Source: Nitrosomonas sp. Is79A3
GTDB taxonomy: Bacteria; Pseudomonadota; Gammaproteobacteria; Burkholderiales; Nitrosomonadaceae
DNA: 64,000 bases
Assembly: GCF_000219585.1 (NCBI RefSeq)
Contig: NC_015731.1
Coordinates: 2,666,001 to 2,730,000 of the forward strand
Reading direction: 5' to 3'
The notes below the pieces were generated by a model. That model saw only the letters and a program-made list of their open reading frames with translations. It was not told the DNA's origin and did not search any database. Below are positions 51,719-60,355 of this stretch, in pieces (within the stretch, counting starts at the first letter, position 1; every line of letters starts with the position of its first letter). A program made the translations under genes and the position numbers.

Positions 51719-52508
51719 ACGTATCGTTTCCAGTATTCAGAATATCGGACACCGGGTGATTGAAAGCACTTGGCGTTTGGGTGTTGCCAGTCGCTTTTTT
51801 ATCCTGATTTTATTAAAATCAGGCACTAGTTTGCGCCGTTTTAATCTGGTTATACGTGAATTGTATTTCACCGGTGTTTTGTCTCTGATTATCATTGTTG
51901 TTTCCGGGCTGTTTGTGGGAATGGTGTTGGGGCTTCAGGGTTATGAGACATTGCAAAAATACGGTTCGGAATCGGCGGTGGGTACTTTGGTTGCTTTGTC
52001 ATTAGTGCGTGAACTGGGTCCGGTTGTCGCCGCATTATTGTTTGCCAGCCGCGCCGGTTCTGCGATAACCGCGGAAATAGGATTAATGAAAGCAACGGAA
52101 CAATTGGCAGCCATGGGGATGATGGCGGTTGACCCGATTGCACGTGTGGTGGCACCACGGTTCTGGGCTGGCGTAATTTCCATGCCGTTTTTGGCGGCGA
52201 TATTTTCTGTAATGGGTGTGTTTGGCGGTTATCTGGTGACAGTGGTATTCATTGGTGTGGATGAAGGCTCCTTTTGGTCGCAAATGCAAAGTGCGGTTGA
52301 TTTTAGATTTGATATCTTAAATGGTTTTATTAAAAGTTGTTTTTTCGGGGTGGCAGTCACAGCCATTGCGGTTTTTGAAGGCTATGATGCGCCGCCAACG
52401 GCAGAGGGCGTGTCTGGTGCAACGACACGTACGGTGGTAACTTCGTCATTAGTGATTTTAGGACTTGATTTTATTTTGACCGCTTTCATGTTTAGAGGGG
52501 TGAGTTGA
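51711..52508 (+). CDS. mlaE: Phospholipid ABC transporter permease MlaE
   Basis: A 265-residue permease with the MlaE block VVAALLFASRAGSAITAEIG and LMKATEQLAAMGMMAVDPI, and five hydrophobic segments. TTG 51711 is the start because CTGGAGGATAC precedes it; it overlaps the mlaF stop by 8 bp, giving coupled translation. It forms the inner-membrane core with MlaF, MlaD and MlaB. Confidence 0.92.
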   Translation: MPRRIVSSIQNIGHRVIESTWRLGVASRFFILILLKSGTSLRRFNLVIRELYFTGVLSLIIIVVSGLFVGMVLGLQGYETLQKYGSESAVGTLVALSLVRELGPVVAALLFASRAGSAITAEIGLMKATEQLAAMGMMAVDPIARVVAPRFWAGVISMPFLAAIFSVMGVFGGYLVTVVFIGVDEGSFWSQMQSAVDFRFDILNGFIKSCFFGVAVTAIAVFEGYDAPPTAEGVSGATTRTVVTSSLVILGLDFILTAFMFRGVS

Positions 52509-52975
52509 TGCAGCGGACAACGATGGATTTGTGGGTGGGTTTGTTTGTGATCACAGGAATTGCTGCGCTCATGATACTGAGTCTTAAAGTTGGCAATCTG
52601 AATGTTTATAATCCTTCACAGAGCTATGTCATCACTGGAAATTTTGAGAATATCGGTGGATTGAAAGTTCGCGCGCCGGTAAAAGGGGCTGGTGTTGTGG
52701 TCGGCCGTGTAACCGATATTCAGTTCAGCACGAAAACCTATGATGCGGTCGTTACGATGAGCCTTGATAGCCGGTTTACATTCCCGAAAGATACTTTTGC
52801 CAGTATCTTGACGTCAGGTTTGCTGGGCGAACAGTATATCGGATTGGCTGCGGGCGGCGATGAAGAGATGTTGAAAGATGGCGACAAAGTCATGAAAACC
52901 AATTCAGCCATGGTTCTTGAAGAATTAATTGGCCGTTTCTTATTTGATAAAGCGGCTGATGATGATTCTTTCTGA
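52505..52975 (+). CDS. mlaD: Phospholipid-binding MCE protein MlaD
   Basis: A 156-residue protein with one N-terminal transmembrane helix (DLWVGLFVITGIAALMILSL) and one MCE domain (NIGGLKVRAPVKGAGVVVGR, TSGLLGEQYIGLAAGGDEEM). It forms the periplasmic hexameric ring on MlaE. It is a little shorter than the E. coli protein. The start overlaps the mlaE stop (ATGA type). Confidence 0.93.
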   Translation: MMQRTTMDLWVGLFVITGIAALMILSLKVGNLNVYNPSQSYVITGNFENIGGLKVRAPVKGAGVVVGRVTDIQFSTKTYDAVVTMSLDSRFTFPKDTFASILTSGLLGEQYIGLAAGGDEEMLKDGDKVMKTNSAMVLEELIGRFLFDKAADDDSF

Positions 52976-53049
52976 TTGAACGGATATTTGTTAATTTTAT
53001 TCTTGTTGGTTTAGTATTGCATATTACTTAAAATTTTGGTGAGGGAACA

Positions 53050-53670
53050 ATGAAAAGATTTCTTGGAATAACTGTATTGCTACTTTCTATTTTGCTGGCG
53101 TTCCCTGCATGGACAATGGATTTGGCGCCTGACAGATTGGTCGATAAGACCGTTAAGGAAGTGATCGAGATTATCCAGAAAGATGAAGCATTGAAAAATG
53201 GTAACCGGGATAAAATGCATGATCTGATTGAAACTAAAATACTGCCGCATTTCAATTTCTCGCGCATGACCCAACTGGCGATGGGGCAGCACTGGTCAAA
53301 AGCAGCGCCGGAGCAGCAAAACAAACTGGTGAATGAATTTCGTACACTGTTGGTGCGTACGTATTCCAATGCATTGACCAGTTATAATCACGAAACGATT
53401 AATGTAAACCCGATCAAGCAATTGGGCGATCAGGTAGAGACAACAGTCCGGACTGTCGTCATTCAAGGGAATGGAAAAGAACCGGTGCCGATTGATTACA
53501 GCATGGAAAAAAAACCGGATGGCTGGAAAGTTTATGATGTGACGGTTGCCGGGGTGAGTCTGGTAACGAATTATCGCGGAACTTTTAACAGCCAAGTCCG
53601 CAAGGGCGGTGTCGAAGGATTGCTTAAGGCATTAACAGATAAGAATAAGTCTCTGGAAGGTAAGAAATAA
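53050..53670 (+). CDS. mlaC: Periplasmic phospholipid carrier MlaC
   Basis: A 206-residue protein with a signal peptide (FLGITVLLLSILLAFPAWTM) and the Tol_Tol_Ttg2 fold: IETKILPHFNFSRMTQLAMG, WSKAAPEQQNKLVNEFRTLL and DVTVAGVSLVTNYRGTFNSQ. It shuttles phospholipid between MlaD and the outer-membrane component. GGTGAGGGAAC precedes the ATG. The outer-membrane lipoprotein gene mlaA, often between mlaD and mlaC in betaproteobacteria, is not here. Confidence 0.93.
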   Translation: MKRFLGITVLLLSILLAFPAWTMDLAPDRLVDKTVKEVIEIIQKDEALKNGNRDKMHDLIETKILPHFNFSRMTQLAMGQHWSKAAPEQQNKLVNEFRTLLVRTYSNALTSYNHETINVNPIKQLGDQVETTVRTVVIQGNGKEPVPIDYSMEKKPDGWKVYDVTVAGVSLVTNYRGTFNSQVRKGGVEGLLKALTDKNKSLEGKK

Positions 53671-53679
53671 TACCGGCGG

Positions 53680-54018
53680 ATGAATAATCTGGATGCTTTG
53701 GTATCAATAGTTTTTCGCGATGACGATACAGTTATCGTGCAAGGTCCGGTAACCATTGATAATGTTGTGAAGCTGACTGAGGATGGGATTGCATTGTTCG
53801 ACGACCATCCCTTAACGATTGATCTGGATAAAGTGACCGAAGTGGACTCAACGATTATTAGTATGCTACTGGAATGGTTACGTGCGACACGCAAAAACAC
53901 TTATCCATTGCAGTTTATCAACATGCCCGAAAGCCTTAAAAGCCTGATTCAGTTGTATGATGTGGTTGAGTTGATTCCGATCCCAGTCAATCAAGCCACA
54001 GATAAGAACGCTGTCTGA
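53680..54018 (+). CDS. mlaB: STAS-domain protein MlaB
   Basis: A 112-residue STAS domain (VIVQGPVTIDNVVKLTEDGI, LDKVTEVDSTIISMLLEWLR) with the conserved DS-T of MlaB. It binds MlaF and is required for the assembly and activity of the ABC complex. It begins 9 bp after mlaC. Confidence 0.88.
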   Translation: MNNLDALVSIVFRDDDTVIVQGPVTIDNVVKLTEDGIALFDDHPLTIDLDKVTEVDSTIISMLLEWLRATRKNTYPLQFINMPESLKSLIQLYDVVELIPIPVNQATDKNAV

Positions 54019-54080
54019 TCCGGCTAAACCCTGCTGTTCTTTGAAACCCTAAACCAATTTTCTTCTGATTTATCCATTGA

Positions 54081-54998
54081 ATGTTGCCTGCCATTGAAGT
54101 CAAGCAAGTGTGTAAGCACTTCGGTAATCTGCGTGCGTTAACGGATATTGATCTTGAAATTCATGCGGGAGAATTCTTTGCTTTGTTGGGGCCTAACGGC
54201 GCCGGTAAAACAACACTGATCAGCATTATTGCCGGTTTGACTCTTGCCAACAAAGGCTCAGTGCATGTGATGGGGCACGATGTGCACACACAGTATCAGC
54301 AAGCCCGCCGGAATTTGGGTGTGGTGCCGCAAGAACTGGTTTTTGATCCTTTTTTCACCGTACGCGAAGTATTGTTAATCCAATCCGGCTATTACGGCAT
54401 CAAGGAAAATTCCCGGTGGGTTGATGAGATCATTGAACGCCTGGATCTTTCTGACAAAGCGAATGCAAACATGCGTGCACTGTCAGGCGGTATGAAACGC
54501 CGTGTTTTGGTTGCGCAAGCGCTGGTGCACAAGCCACCGGTTATTATTCTGGATGAGCCGACGGCTGGTGTGGATGTTGAGTTACGCCAGACACTCTGGG
54601 ATTTTATCAAGCAGCTCAATCAAGATGGACACACAATCGTTCTGACTACGCATTATCTCGAAGAAGCGGAAACGTTGTGTCATCGGGTTGCGATGCTGAA
54701 AGAAGGAAAAATAGTTGCACTGGATAGTACGAAAAACTTGATTGGAAAAATGATCGCTGGGAAATCGGTACGGCTACGATTGGTGCCAGACAGGTTGCCA
54801 CCCACATTGCAGCCATTACAAATCAGTCATCACGACGGAATAGCCGAACTTAGAATTGAAAACTATGCACAAGTGGAATTTATTTTGTCGTCATTGCGAG
54901 TTGCGGATATCCAGATACTGGAAATGCATTTGCAGCAGCCGGATTTGGAAGATGTTTTTGTCAGCATCATGAGAAAAAGCGGGAGTCAATCGAAATGA
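54081..54998 (+). CDS. ABC transporter ATP-binding protein, YadG-like
   Basis: A 305-residue ATPase with Walker A LLGPNGAGKTTLISIIAG, signature RALSGGMKRRVLVAQALVHK, Walker B VIILDEPTAGVDVE and a C-terminal regulatory stretch. With the next gene it forms an ABC-2 exporter of the YadGH type, whose substrate is unknown. The stop overlaps the permease start by 4 bp. This pair following mla is a common betaproteobacterial arrangement. Confidence 0.9.
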   Translation: MLPAIEVKQVCKHFGNLRALTDIDLEIHAGEFFALLGPNGAGKTTLISIIAGLTLANKGSVHVMGHDVHTQYQQARRNLGVVPQELVFDPFFTVREVLLIQSGYYGIKENSRWVDEIIERLDLSDKANANMRALSGGMKRRVLVAQALVHKPPVIILDEPTAGVDVELRQTLWDFIKQLNQDGHTIVLTTHYLEEAETLCHRVAMLKEGKIVALDSTKNLIGKMIAGKSVRLRLVPDRLPPTLQPLQISHHDGIAELRIENYAQVEFILSSLRVADIQILEMHLQQPDLEDVFVSIMRKSGSQSK

Positions 54999-55750
54999 CC
55001 GGATTTCTTACCTTGCTCTATAAAGAATTGCTGCGCTTCTGGAAAGTCGGTTTTCAAACGATCCTGGCGCCGATGGTATCTACTTTGCTGTATTTGTTGA
55101 TTTTTCTTCATGTGCTGGAAGCGCATATGGAAGTTTATCCAGGTGTCGCTTATACCGTTTTCCTGGTTCCGGGTCTGGTGATGATGGCCGTCATACAAAA
55201 TGCATTTGCCAACGCATCGTCCAGCATGATTCAGTCAAAAATCAGCGGCAATATTGTGTTTATCTTGTTGTCGCCATTGTCTTATCGCGCCATTTTCTTT
55301 GCCTATATTCTGGCATCGATTGTGCGCGGATTGTTGGTCGGCTTGGGAGTTTATTTGGTGACACTGGTGTTTTTTGATATTCCGCTGCAGTTGCCATTCT
55401 GGGCGCTGTTGTTTGTTATACTCGGTAGTGCGATTTTGGGTGCGCTGGGTTTGATCGCTGGTATCTGGGCCGATAAGTTCGATCAATTGGCAGCTTTTCA
55501 GAACTTTATCATTATGCCGCTGTCATTTTTATCCGGTGTGTTCTACACCATACACTCATTACCCATCGCCTGGCAGTACTTGTCTCACCTCAACCCATTC
55601 TTTTATATGATCGATGGATTCCGCTATGGCTTCTTTGGCGTATCGGATATTTCGCCTTATATTAGCTTGTTGATTGTGGCAATATGTTTGCTGGCCATTT
55701 CCCTATTGGCCATTCGAATGCTCAAATCCGGATATAAATTGCGCTACTAG
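54995..55750 (+). CDS. ABC-2 type permease, YadH-like
   Basis: A 251-residue membrane protein with six helices, including AYTVFLVPGLVMMAVIQNAF, SSMIQSKISGNIVFILLSPL and the C-terminal FLSGVFYTIHSLPIAWQYL with NPFFYMIDGFRYGF, the ABC-2 permease signature. It pairs with the preceding ATPase. Confidence 0.9.
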   Translation: MTGFLTLLYKELLRFWKVGFQTILAPMVSTLLYLLIFLHVLEAHMEVYPGVAYTVFLVPGLVMMAVIQNAFANASSSMIQSKISGNIVFILLSPLSYRAIFFAYILASIVRGLLVGLGVYLVTLVFFDIPLQLPFWALLFVILGSAILGALGLIAGIWADKFDQLAAFQNFIIMPLSFLSGVFYTIHSLPIAWQYLSHLNPFFYMIDGFRYGFFGVSDISPYISLLIVAICLLAISLLAIRMLKSGYKLRY

Positions 55751-55798
55751 ATTCATTGTTTTGATACCAATTGCTTATTTTGCAACCTAATAAATTGC

Positions 55799-56056
55799 GT
55801 GAAGGAGACTGAAATGCTGACAGCTGAAAACGTAAAAATCTATATCGAATCCTCGTTGCCGTGTGAATACGTAGCGGTAGAAGGAGATGATGGGAATCAC
55901 TTTCACGCGTTGATCGTAAGCGCGGAATTCAATGGGAAAAATATGATTCAGCAACACCAACTGGTGTATAAGTCGCTGGGTGACCGGATGAAACAGGAAA
56001 TTCATGCGCTATCGATGAAAACGCTGACACCTGAGCAATGGGCTAACCAATCTTAA
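55799..56056 (+). CDS. BolA family protein (IbaG type)
   Basis: An 85-residue protein: MLTAENVKIYIESSLPCEYV, EGDDGNHFHALIVSAEFNG, QQHQLVYKSLGDRMKQEIHA and LSMKTLTPEQW. The conserved His near HFHALIVS and KSLGDRM are typical. The first codon lies at 55799; the ATG of MLTAENV (55814) follows GAAGGAGACTGAA and is the more likely start. IbaG/BolA proteins bind Fe-S clusters with monothiol glutaredoxins. In many relatives murA follows; here djlA does. Confidence 0.85.
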   Translation: MKETEMLTAENVKIYIESSLPCEYVAVEGDDGNHFHALIVSAEFNGKNMIQQHQLVYKSLGDRMKQEIHALSMKTLTPEQWANQS

Positions 56057-56166
56057 TCCGGTAATTGAGCAAACTTGATTTAGGGTGCTAATTCAAACCT
56101 TAAAACAATCTCCTCAAGCGGGAATTCGTTATAATCACTTCTTTTATTGCTAAGTCTGGAACTTCA

Positions 56167-56955
56167 TTGTTTAGAATACTCGGTGCCTTAGCGGGCTTCT
56201 TCATCCTTGGTTTCTTAGGCATTTTCCTAGGTTATTTTGTCGGAAGCATCATTGATCGATTCAGAGCTTTTGGTTCGGCTGGGATGAATCCGTTTAATGC
56301 TGCGCGCCGTCAGTCGATTTTCCTGGAAACTGTTTTTATTTTAATGGGAAAACTGGCTAAGGCAGATGGCCGTGTTTCAGAGACTGAAGTATCGCATGTT
56401 CAACAATTCATGCAGAAACTCGGCATGACACCGGATCATCGGCTAAAGGCGATTGCACTGTTCAAGCAAGGCGCTGCTGCAGACTATGATATTCACCCCA
56501 AAATCAATGAATTCCTTGCCATATGCGGCCCTTCAAATAATTTGAAACAGATGCTGCTGGTTTATCTCATTATCATGGGATTATCCGATGGCCAATTAAA
56601 TTCTGCCGAAGAAGAACTGATTAAAGAGGTCGCCGGGCGCCTGGGATATAGCCCTGCTGCATTTAAGCAATTGCTAGACATGATACTGAATCAAATGCAT
56701 TTCGCTGGTGGACAAAGCACATCGGCCAGTGCATTGGAAGATGCGTATAAAGCACTGGGTGTCAGCAAAGAGAATACCGATCAAGAAATCAAACATGCCT
56801 ATCGTAAGTTAATGAGTCAATACCATCCCGACAAATTGATGGGGCAGGGCGTGCCGGAAGAAATGATCGCGGTGGCTACTGAGCAAGCCAAAGAAGTGCA
56901 AACTGCTTATGATTTAATCAAAAAAAGCCGGGATCAGAATCGTGCTGCAGCTTAA
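56167..56955 (+). CDS. djlA: DjlA-type co-chaperone with TerB and J domains
   Basis: A 262-residue protein: N-terminal glycine-rich transmembrane helix (LGALAGFFILGFLGIFLGYF), TerB-like domain (FILMGKLAKADGRVSETEVS, LIIMGLSDGQLNSAEEELIK) and a C-terminal J domain (YKALGVSKENTDQEIKHAYR, MSQYHPDKLMGQG with the HPD). It is an inner-membrane DnaK co-chaperone. The start is TTG 56167 with TCTGGA ahead; this fits the family N-terminus. Confidence 0.9.
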   Translation: MFRILGALAGFFILGFLGIFLGYFVGSIIDRFRAFGSAGMNPFNAARRQSIFLETVFILMGKLAKADGRVSETEVSHVQQFMQKLGMTPDHRLKAIALFKQGAAADYDIHPKINEFLAICGPSNNLKQMLLVYLIIMGLSDGQLNSAEEELIKEVAGRLGYSPAAFKQLLDMILNQMHFAGGQSTSASALEDAYKALGVSKENTDQEIKHAYRKLMSQYHPDKLMGQGVPEEMIAVATEQAKEVQTAYDLIKKSRDQNRAAA

Positions 56956-57067
56956 TAATGAGCTTCTGAACAACCCACCTGTCATTCCGAACTTAGTGAG
57001 GAATCTTTGGGAATCAAAATAATGGATTTCTCGCTGTGCTCGAAATGACAGTTATTTAGAAGCTTGT
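56955..57067. repeat. Dispersed palindromic repeat, copy B
   Basis: GAGCTTCTGAACAAC and GTTATTTAGAAGCTTG bracket GTCATTCCGAAC...GGAATCTTTGGG and GGATTTCTCGC...CGAAATGACAG. It resembles 24690-24802 with the inner halves exchanged, and follows djlA directly. Confidence 0.6.
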
Positions 57068-57101
57068 TAGATAATCAGTATTTGCTAAACGTTACAGAAT
57101 A

Positions 57102-57710
57102 ATGAAACCGCTGCTTTTTAGCTTTCGCCGTTGTCCGTTTGCGATCCGTGCCCGATTGGCGATCAAAGTCAGCGGCGTTGAAGTGGATACACACGAAGTC
57201 AGTTTACGTGCCAAACCCAAAGAAATGTTGGAATGCTCACCGAAAGGCACGGTACCGGTACTAAAGTTTTCTGACGGCCGTGTACTCGAACAAAGTCTGG
57301 ATATCATGCAATGGGCGCTTTCCCTGAATGATCCGGAGCACTGGCTGGATAGCGATCCGGGCGCTTCGGCTGAGATCATGTCACTGATCAAGCAAAATGA
57401 TGAATCGTTTAAACCTGCGCTGGATCTCTATAAATATGCCGTCCGTTTTCCGGAGCATTCTGAAGCGTATTACCGGGAACAAGCTGAGCCGTTTCTAGCC
57501 GAATTGAACACACGCTTGAGCAAGGACGGTTATCTGTTGGGCGGGCGTTACACACTGGCGGATATGGCGATCTTTCCGTTTATCCGGCAATTCTCCAATG
57601 CCAATCCGGATTGGTTTTATGCATCTCACTATCATCATCTGATTGTATGGCTGGACCGATTGATTGCTTCGGAATTGTTTCAAAACATCATGCAGAAAGA
57701 AGCTGGTTAA
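57102..57710 (+). CDS. Glutathione S-transferase family protein
   Basis: A 202-residue protein with an N-terminal thioredoxin-like domain (LFSFRRCPFAIRARLAIKVS, CSPKGTVPVLKFSDGRVLEQ with cis-Pro and the ES/QS glutathione motif) and a helical C-terminal domain (GGRYTLADMAIFPFIRQFSN). The CPFAIRAR segment resembles the Cys-type active site of Grx2/omega-like GSTs. Its substrate is unknown. The stop codon directly abuts an attC-like element. Confidence 0.88.
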   Translation: MKPLLFSFRRCPFAIRARLAIKVSGVEVDTHEVSLRAKPKEMLECSPKGTVPVLKFSDGRVLEQSLDIMQWALSLNDPEHWLDSDPGASAEIMSLIKQNDESFKPALDLYKYAVRFPEHSEAYYREQAEPFLAELNTRLSKDGYLLGGRYTLADMAIFPFIRQFSNANPDWFYASHYHHLIVWLDRLIASELFQNIMQKEAG

Positions 57711-57712
57711 CT

Positions 57713-57774
57713 AACGAATAAATTTTAGATCACGCGGAGAAGCGAACCACGATTCAACTTTATTCGTTAGGCTA
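57713..57774. repeat. attC-like element, copy 2
   Basis: The outer arms AACGAATAAA and TTTATTCGTT pair, and the right edge is GTTAGGC (57766-57772). On the minus strand GCCTAAC starts within the stop codon of the 178-residue gene, as is usual for integron cassettes, and the far end reads GTTAGTT (one mismatch to GTTRRRY). It aligns gap-free over 62 bp with 3386-3447. Confidence 0.5.
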
Positions 57775-58308
57775 ATGCACCTCGAAATTTTCTTCCGGGT
57801 CTGGCTTCGGTAGTCGACAGTCACGATCAAACGGGAGCCGCTCTCGATCGGGTATTGGCTCGCCGGGAAATTCTTTAATCCAGAGAGTGCGGTCATTTTC
57901 GTCAGCATAATATTTCAGGTAGATGTCGTTATCTTCGTCGCTTCCACTGCCAATCAAATCAATATGGCAGGCCAGGTTCATTTCGCCTGATTGAAAAACC
58001 ATTTCTTCCAGTAGAATATCGTCCAAAAGCAGGATGTAAAGTTCACGATTGCTCAAGTGATCTGTATGTTCCAAGTAGATCCCCATCAATGCCAGAGCTT
58101 TAATGACTTCCCATAATTTGGCATTAAGTTCTGCATCTGACAAACCGCCAGATGGAGGCAAAGAGATGCCTGATTCAACCAAAACCTGAAAAGGTTGGCA
58201 CCATTTCGCTCGCTCAAAAGCAGCAACGTTTTTTTTGAACTGTTCTTGGGTTTCTGTGGAGCAGTCGTCAGATTCGTCGAAAGAAATTTCTTTGTTTTTC
58301 TTTATCAT
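57772..58308 (-). CDS. Hypothetical acidic protein, cassette-like
   Basis: A 178-residue, strongly acidic soluble protein of no family I recognise. It has an Asp/Glu-rich start (ISFDESDDCSTETQEQFKKN), a helical middle (LSDAELNAKLWEVIKALALM, SNRELYILLLDDILLEEMVF) and a C-terminus rich in Pro and charge (DRERLPFDRDCRLPKPDPEE). No signal peptide. Its stop overlaps the GCCTAAC box of an attC-like site, so it could be a captured gene cassette. It stands alone, opposite to the GST gene. Confidence 0.65.
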   Translation of the reverse strand: MIKKNKEISFDESDDCSTETQEQFKKNVAAFERAKWCQPFQVLVESGISLPPSGGLSDAELNAKLWEVIKALALMGIYLEHTDHLSNRELYILLLDDILLEEMVFQSGEMNLACHIDLIGSGSDEDNDIYLKYYADENDRTLWIKEFPGEPIPDRERLPFDRDCRLPKPDPEENFEVH

Positions 58309-58364
58309 CGGAGTTATTTGTTACCGCTAAGCATGGTGTGTCAAAAAGGGAAAAGGTGTCGGAA

Positions 58365-58578
58365 AAGGTGTCTGGTCTAGAATCAAGAATTCTTGTTCTT
58401 TATTCTTGCGCAGAATAACCCCAATCGTTGTTGGATGCAATTGATAGTGCATGACTAGGACCAGGTGCCGAATTACGAATCTGAAACAGGTGATGCGCAC
58501 ATCACACAAGGCCGCTAAACAAAACTATACCTAATTCTAATTCATTGGTTATATTCACAATTTGCGACCAGACCCCTT
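58365..58578 (-). mobile_element. RAYT-derived miniature element 1
   Basis: About 214 bp, roughly 95% alike to 60121-60333. On the minus strand its right part encodes YQLHPTTIGVILRKNK, the C-terminus of the RAYT at 31512-32360, joined to unrelated sequence. It runs from GTCTGGTCTAGAATCAAG to a REP-like TTTGCGACCAGACCCC. It lacks the catalytic part and would depend on RAYT in trans. Confidence 0.7.
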
Positions 58579-58740
58579 GTGTGATGAGGAAGGGCTGGTG
58601 AAGTTGACTATGGAATGGCTATTGAGGCACCGTCAAACGAAAGGGGCGGAAACAGATAAGCAACTCCTAATGGCGATCGAAAGCCAATCCTTTACTCTAC
58701 CCTTGTGTAAGAGTACATGGATCTAGTGACTTGCATACAA
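58579..58740 (+). pseudogene. Unassigned coding remnant beside miniature element 1
   Basis: An open stretch reads CDEEGLVKLTMEWLLRHRQT then KGAETDKQLLMAIESQS before stop. Short hypothetical proteins with HRQTKGAETD are, to my recollection, found near group II introns, so this may be an intron-associated remnant. No intron domain structure could be confirmed. Confidence 0.25.
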
Positions 58741-58764
58741 GTCAGTGGGGTTGCTAAAAAATAC

Positions 58765-59928
58765 CTAGTCAACGCAAGAGGGGTAGGCCTTTGGGCAAGT
58801 TGAATTCAATCCGCCGGCACCGCCTGTTTGATCAAGCCCATTCAACATCTCCAGCACTTGCGGGTAATATTTTGGAGCCCGTGTCCAGAAAATATAGTTA
58901 GCTTTCAAGTTGTCGCGAGCAAAGAAATATAATTCATCAATGGACGGAACTTTGCCTTTTTTATCATGCCGGGTAGTCTCATAATTTGTTTGCATTACCG
59001 AAGGCGTCAGAGGAACTATTCCAGAAAGCTCAGGATAATGTTGATAAACACCTTTTGCTGAATTCCTTGATTCACTAGCGATCAAGCCTGGTTCATCCAT
59101 AAAAATATCCGGACCACCTAATCCAGTTCCTATTTCTCTGAGTTTACTTATAAATGATTTGAGCATCGAGCGCGGATAGTTGGTGTATTGATACGTCATT
59201 GTATTGGGAAAGTACTTGCGTAATTGCTGGTTTATGCTGAGCAGATTGCTGTAATAATTATCTAATTGGTTTTTGGGTATCTCTACTAAAGGTTGTCCTA
59301 ATGCGGTTTCTGTCAAGCCGATACCTTCAAAGTAAGGATGGGAATTGAAACGCTTACCCAATGCACTGATTAATGCAACCATGCGATCATGCACGAGTGG
59401 ATTCCACAACTTAAGGTTGTATCCTGTAATGTCTTTTTTACCAAAAGTACTGAAAGGGAATATGCTATCTTCACGTTTCAGGTAATCTGGTACGAAAGCT
59501 GTTGAAGGGTTGAATGATTTCATTTGCAGTAAAATAATAAGCCGTTTTTTTTGTGCAGCAAGTTCGGCAAGGTGATGCTCAATGGATGTAAAGTCATACA
59601 TATTTTCTGCTGGTTCTAGTTCTGCCCATTCATAGCGAATTTGTATTCCGCGCAATGCCGGAGTTTCTTTGAGTTCTTTATAAACTTGCGCCATATATTT
59701 GGCATTATTCTTACCTTGACCCATCAGTGTATAGTAATGACCGGGATGCCACTTAACCCCGGAGGTGGTTGCAGAAGAGCTGACATTGTTGGCGGCATAT
59801 ACTGACTTGCAGACGGTCCACCCCATGCCTATGACGAACACTAATGTGATTAAAACGGCATGTATTTGCTTAGCTGCAGTGGAGGAATGGTCATTATTTT
59901 TGGGTTTTGTGGTGACATTGTTTGCCAT
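58765..59928 (-). CDS. Exported TIM-barrel-like protein, possible glycoside hydrolase
   Basis: A 387-residue protein with a signal anchor (AVLITLVFVIGMGWTVCKSV). The mature part has a beta-galactosidase/GH-A-like run: LRGIQIRYEWAELEPAENMY (W-x-x-xEPxE-x-YDF, an entry strand of GH-A barrels), RLIILLQMKSFNPS, HPYFEGIGLTETALGQPLVE with candidate catalytic Glu, and a final NYIFWTRAPKYY strand. The substrate is unknown; a polysaccharide of the cell envelope is a guess. AAGGATCTCTAAT lies ahead of the ATG. It sits alone between two miniature elements and may have been acquired. Confidence 0.6.
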   Translation of the reverse strand: MANNVTTKPKNNDHSSTAAKQIHAVLITLVFVIGMGWTVCKSVYAANNVSSSATTSGVKWHPGHYYTLMGQGKNNAKYMAQVYKELKETPALRGIQIRYEWAELEPAENMYDFTSIEHHLAELAAQKKRLIILLQMKSFNPSTAFVPDYLKREDSIFPFSTFGKKDITGYNLKLWNPLVHDRMVALISALGKRFNSHPYFEGIGLTETALGQPLVEIPKNQLDNYYSNLLSINQQLRKYFPNTMTYQYTNYPRSMLKSFISKLREIGTGLGGPDIFMDEPGLIASESRNSAKGVYQHYPELSGIVPLTPSVMQTNYETTRHDKKGKVPSIDELYFFARDNLKANYIFWTRAPKYYPQVLEMLNGLDQTGGAGGLNSTCPKAYPSCVD

Positions 59929-60120
59929 ATTAGAGATCCTTTTTTAAGCTAAGTTGTGTGCTCTTCCTTCGTTATTAGGTGAAATCAACACATTGAATTA
60001 TAAAGAGATGCACCTTTTCTATTGCCATTAAAGGAATCCCATTTAGAGATAATTTAACCAGATTAAGTACAAGAATCAACCAGTTTTGACGCTGGAACAA
60101 ATATTACAACTACCAAAAAA

Positions 60121-60331
60121 GGTGTCAGATCTAGAATCAAGAATTCATACTTTTTATTCTTGAGCAGAATAACCCCAATCGTTGTTGGATGCAATTGATA
60201 GTGCATGACCAGGACCAGGTGCCTAATTACAAATCCGAAACAGGTGATGCGCACATCACACAGGGCCGCTAAACAAAACTATACCTAATTCTAACTCTAA
60301 CTCTAACTTATTGGATATATTCTCAACTCGC
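60121..60331 (-). mobile_element. RAYT-derived miniature element 2, interrupted by IS110
   Basis: From GGTGTCAGATCTAGAATCAA through GCAATTGATAGTGCATGACC to TATTCTCAACTCGCGACC it follows element 1 closely, with an added CTCTAA tandem triplication at ~60290-60305. Its REP end is split by IS110 copy 2 at GCGACC; the CCCCT after the IS (61820) appears to be the other half of that REP. Confidence 0.7.
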
Positions 60332-60355
60332 GACCTGAACATCCCGCTAGAATTT

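Noticed and set aside
58579-58764. Group II intron
   Set aside because: Only a short coding-like remnant was recognised; no domain V/VI structure or reverse transcriptase is visible.
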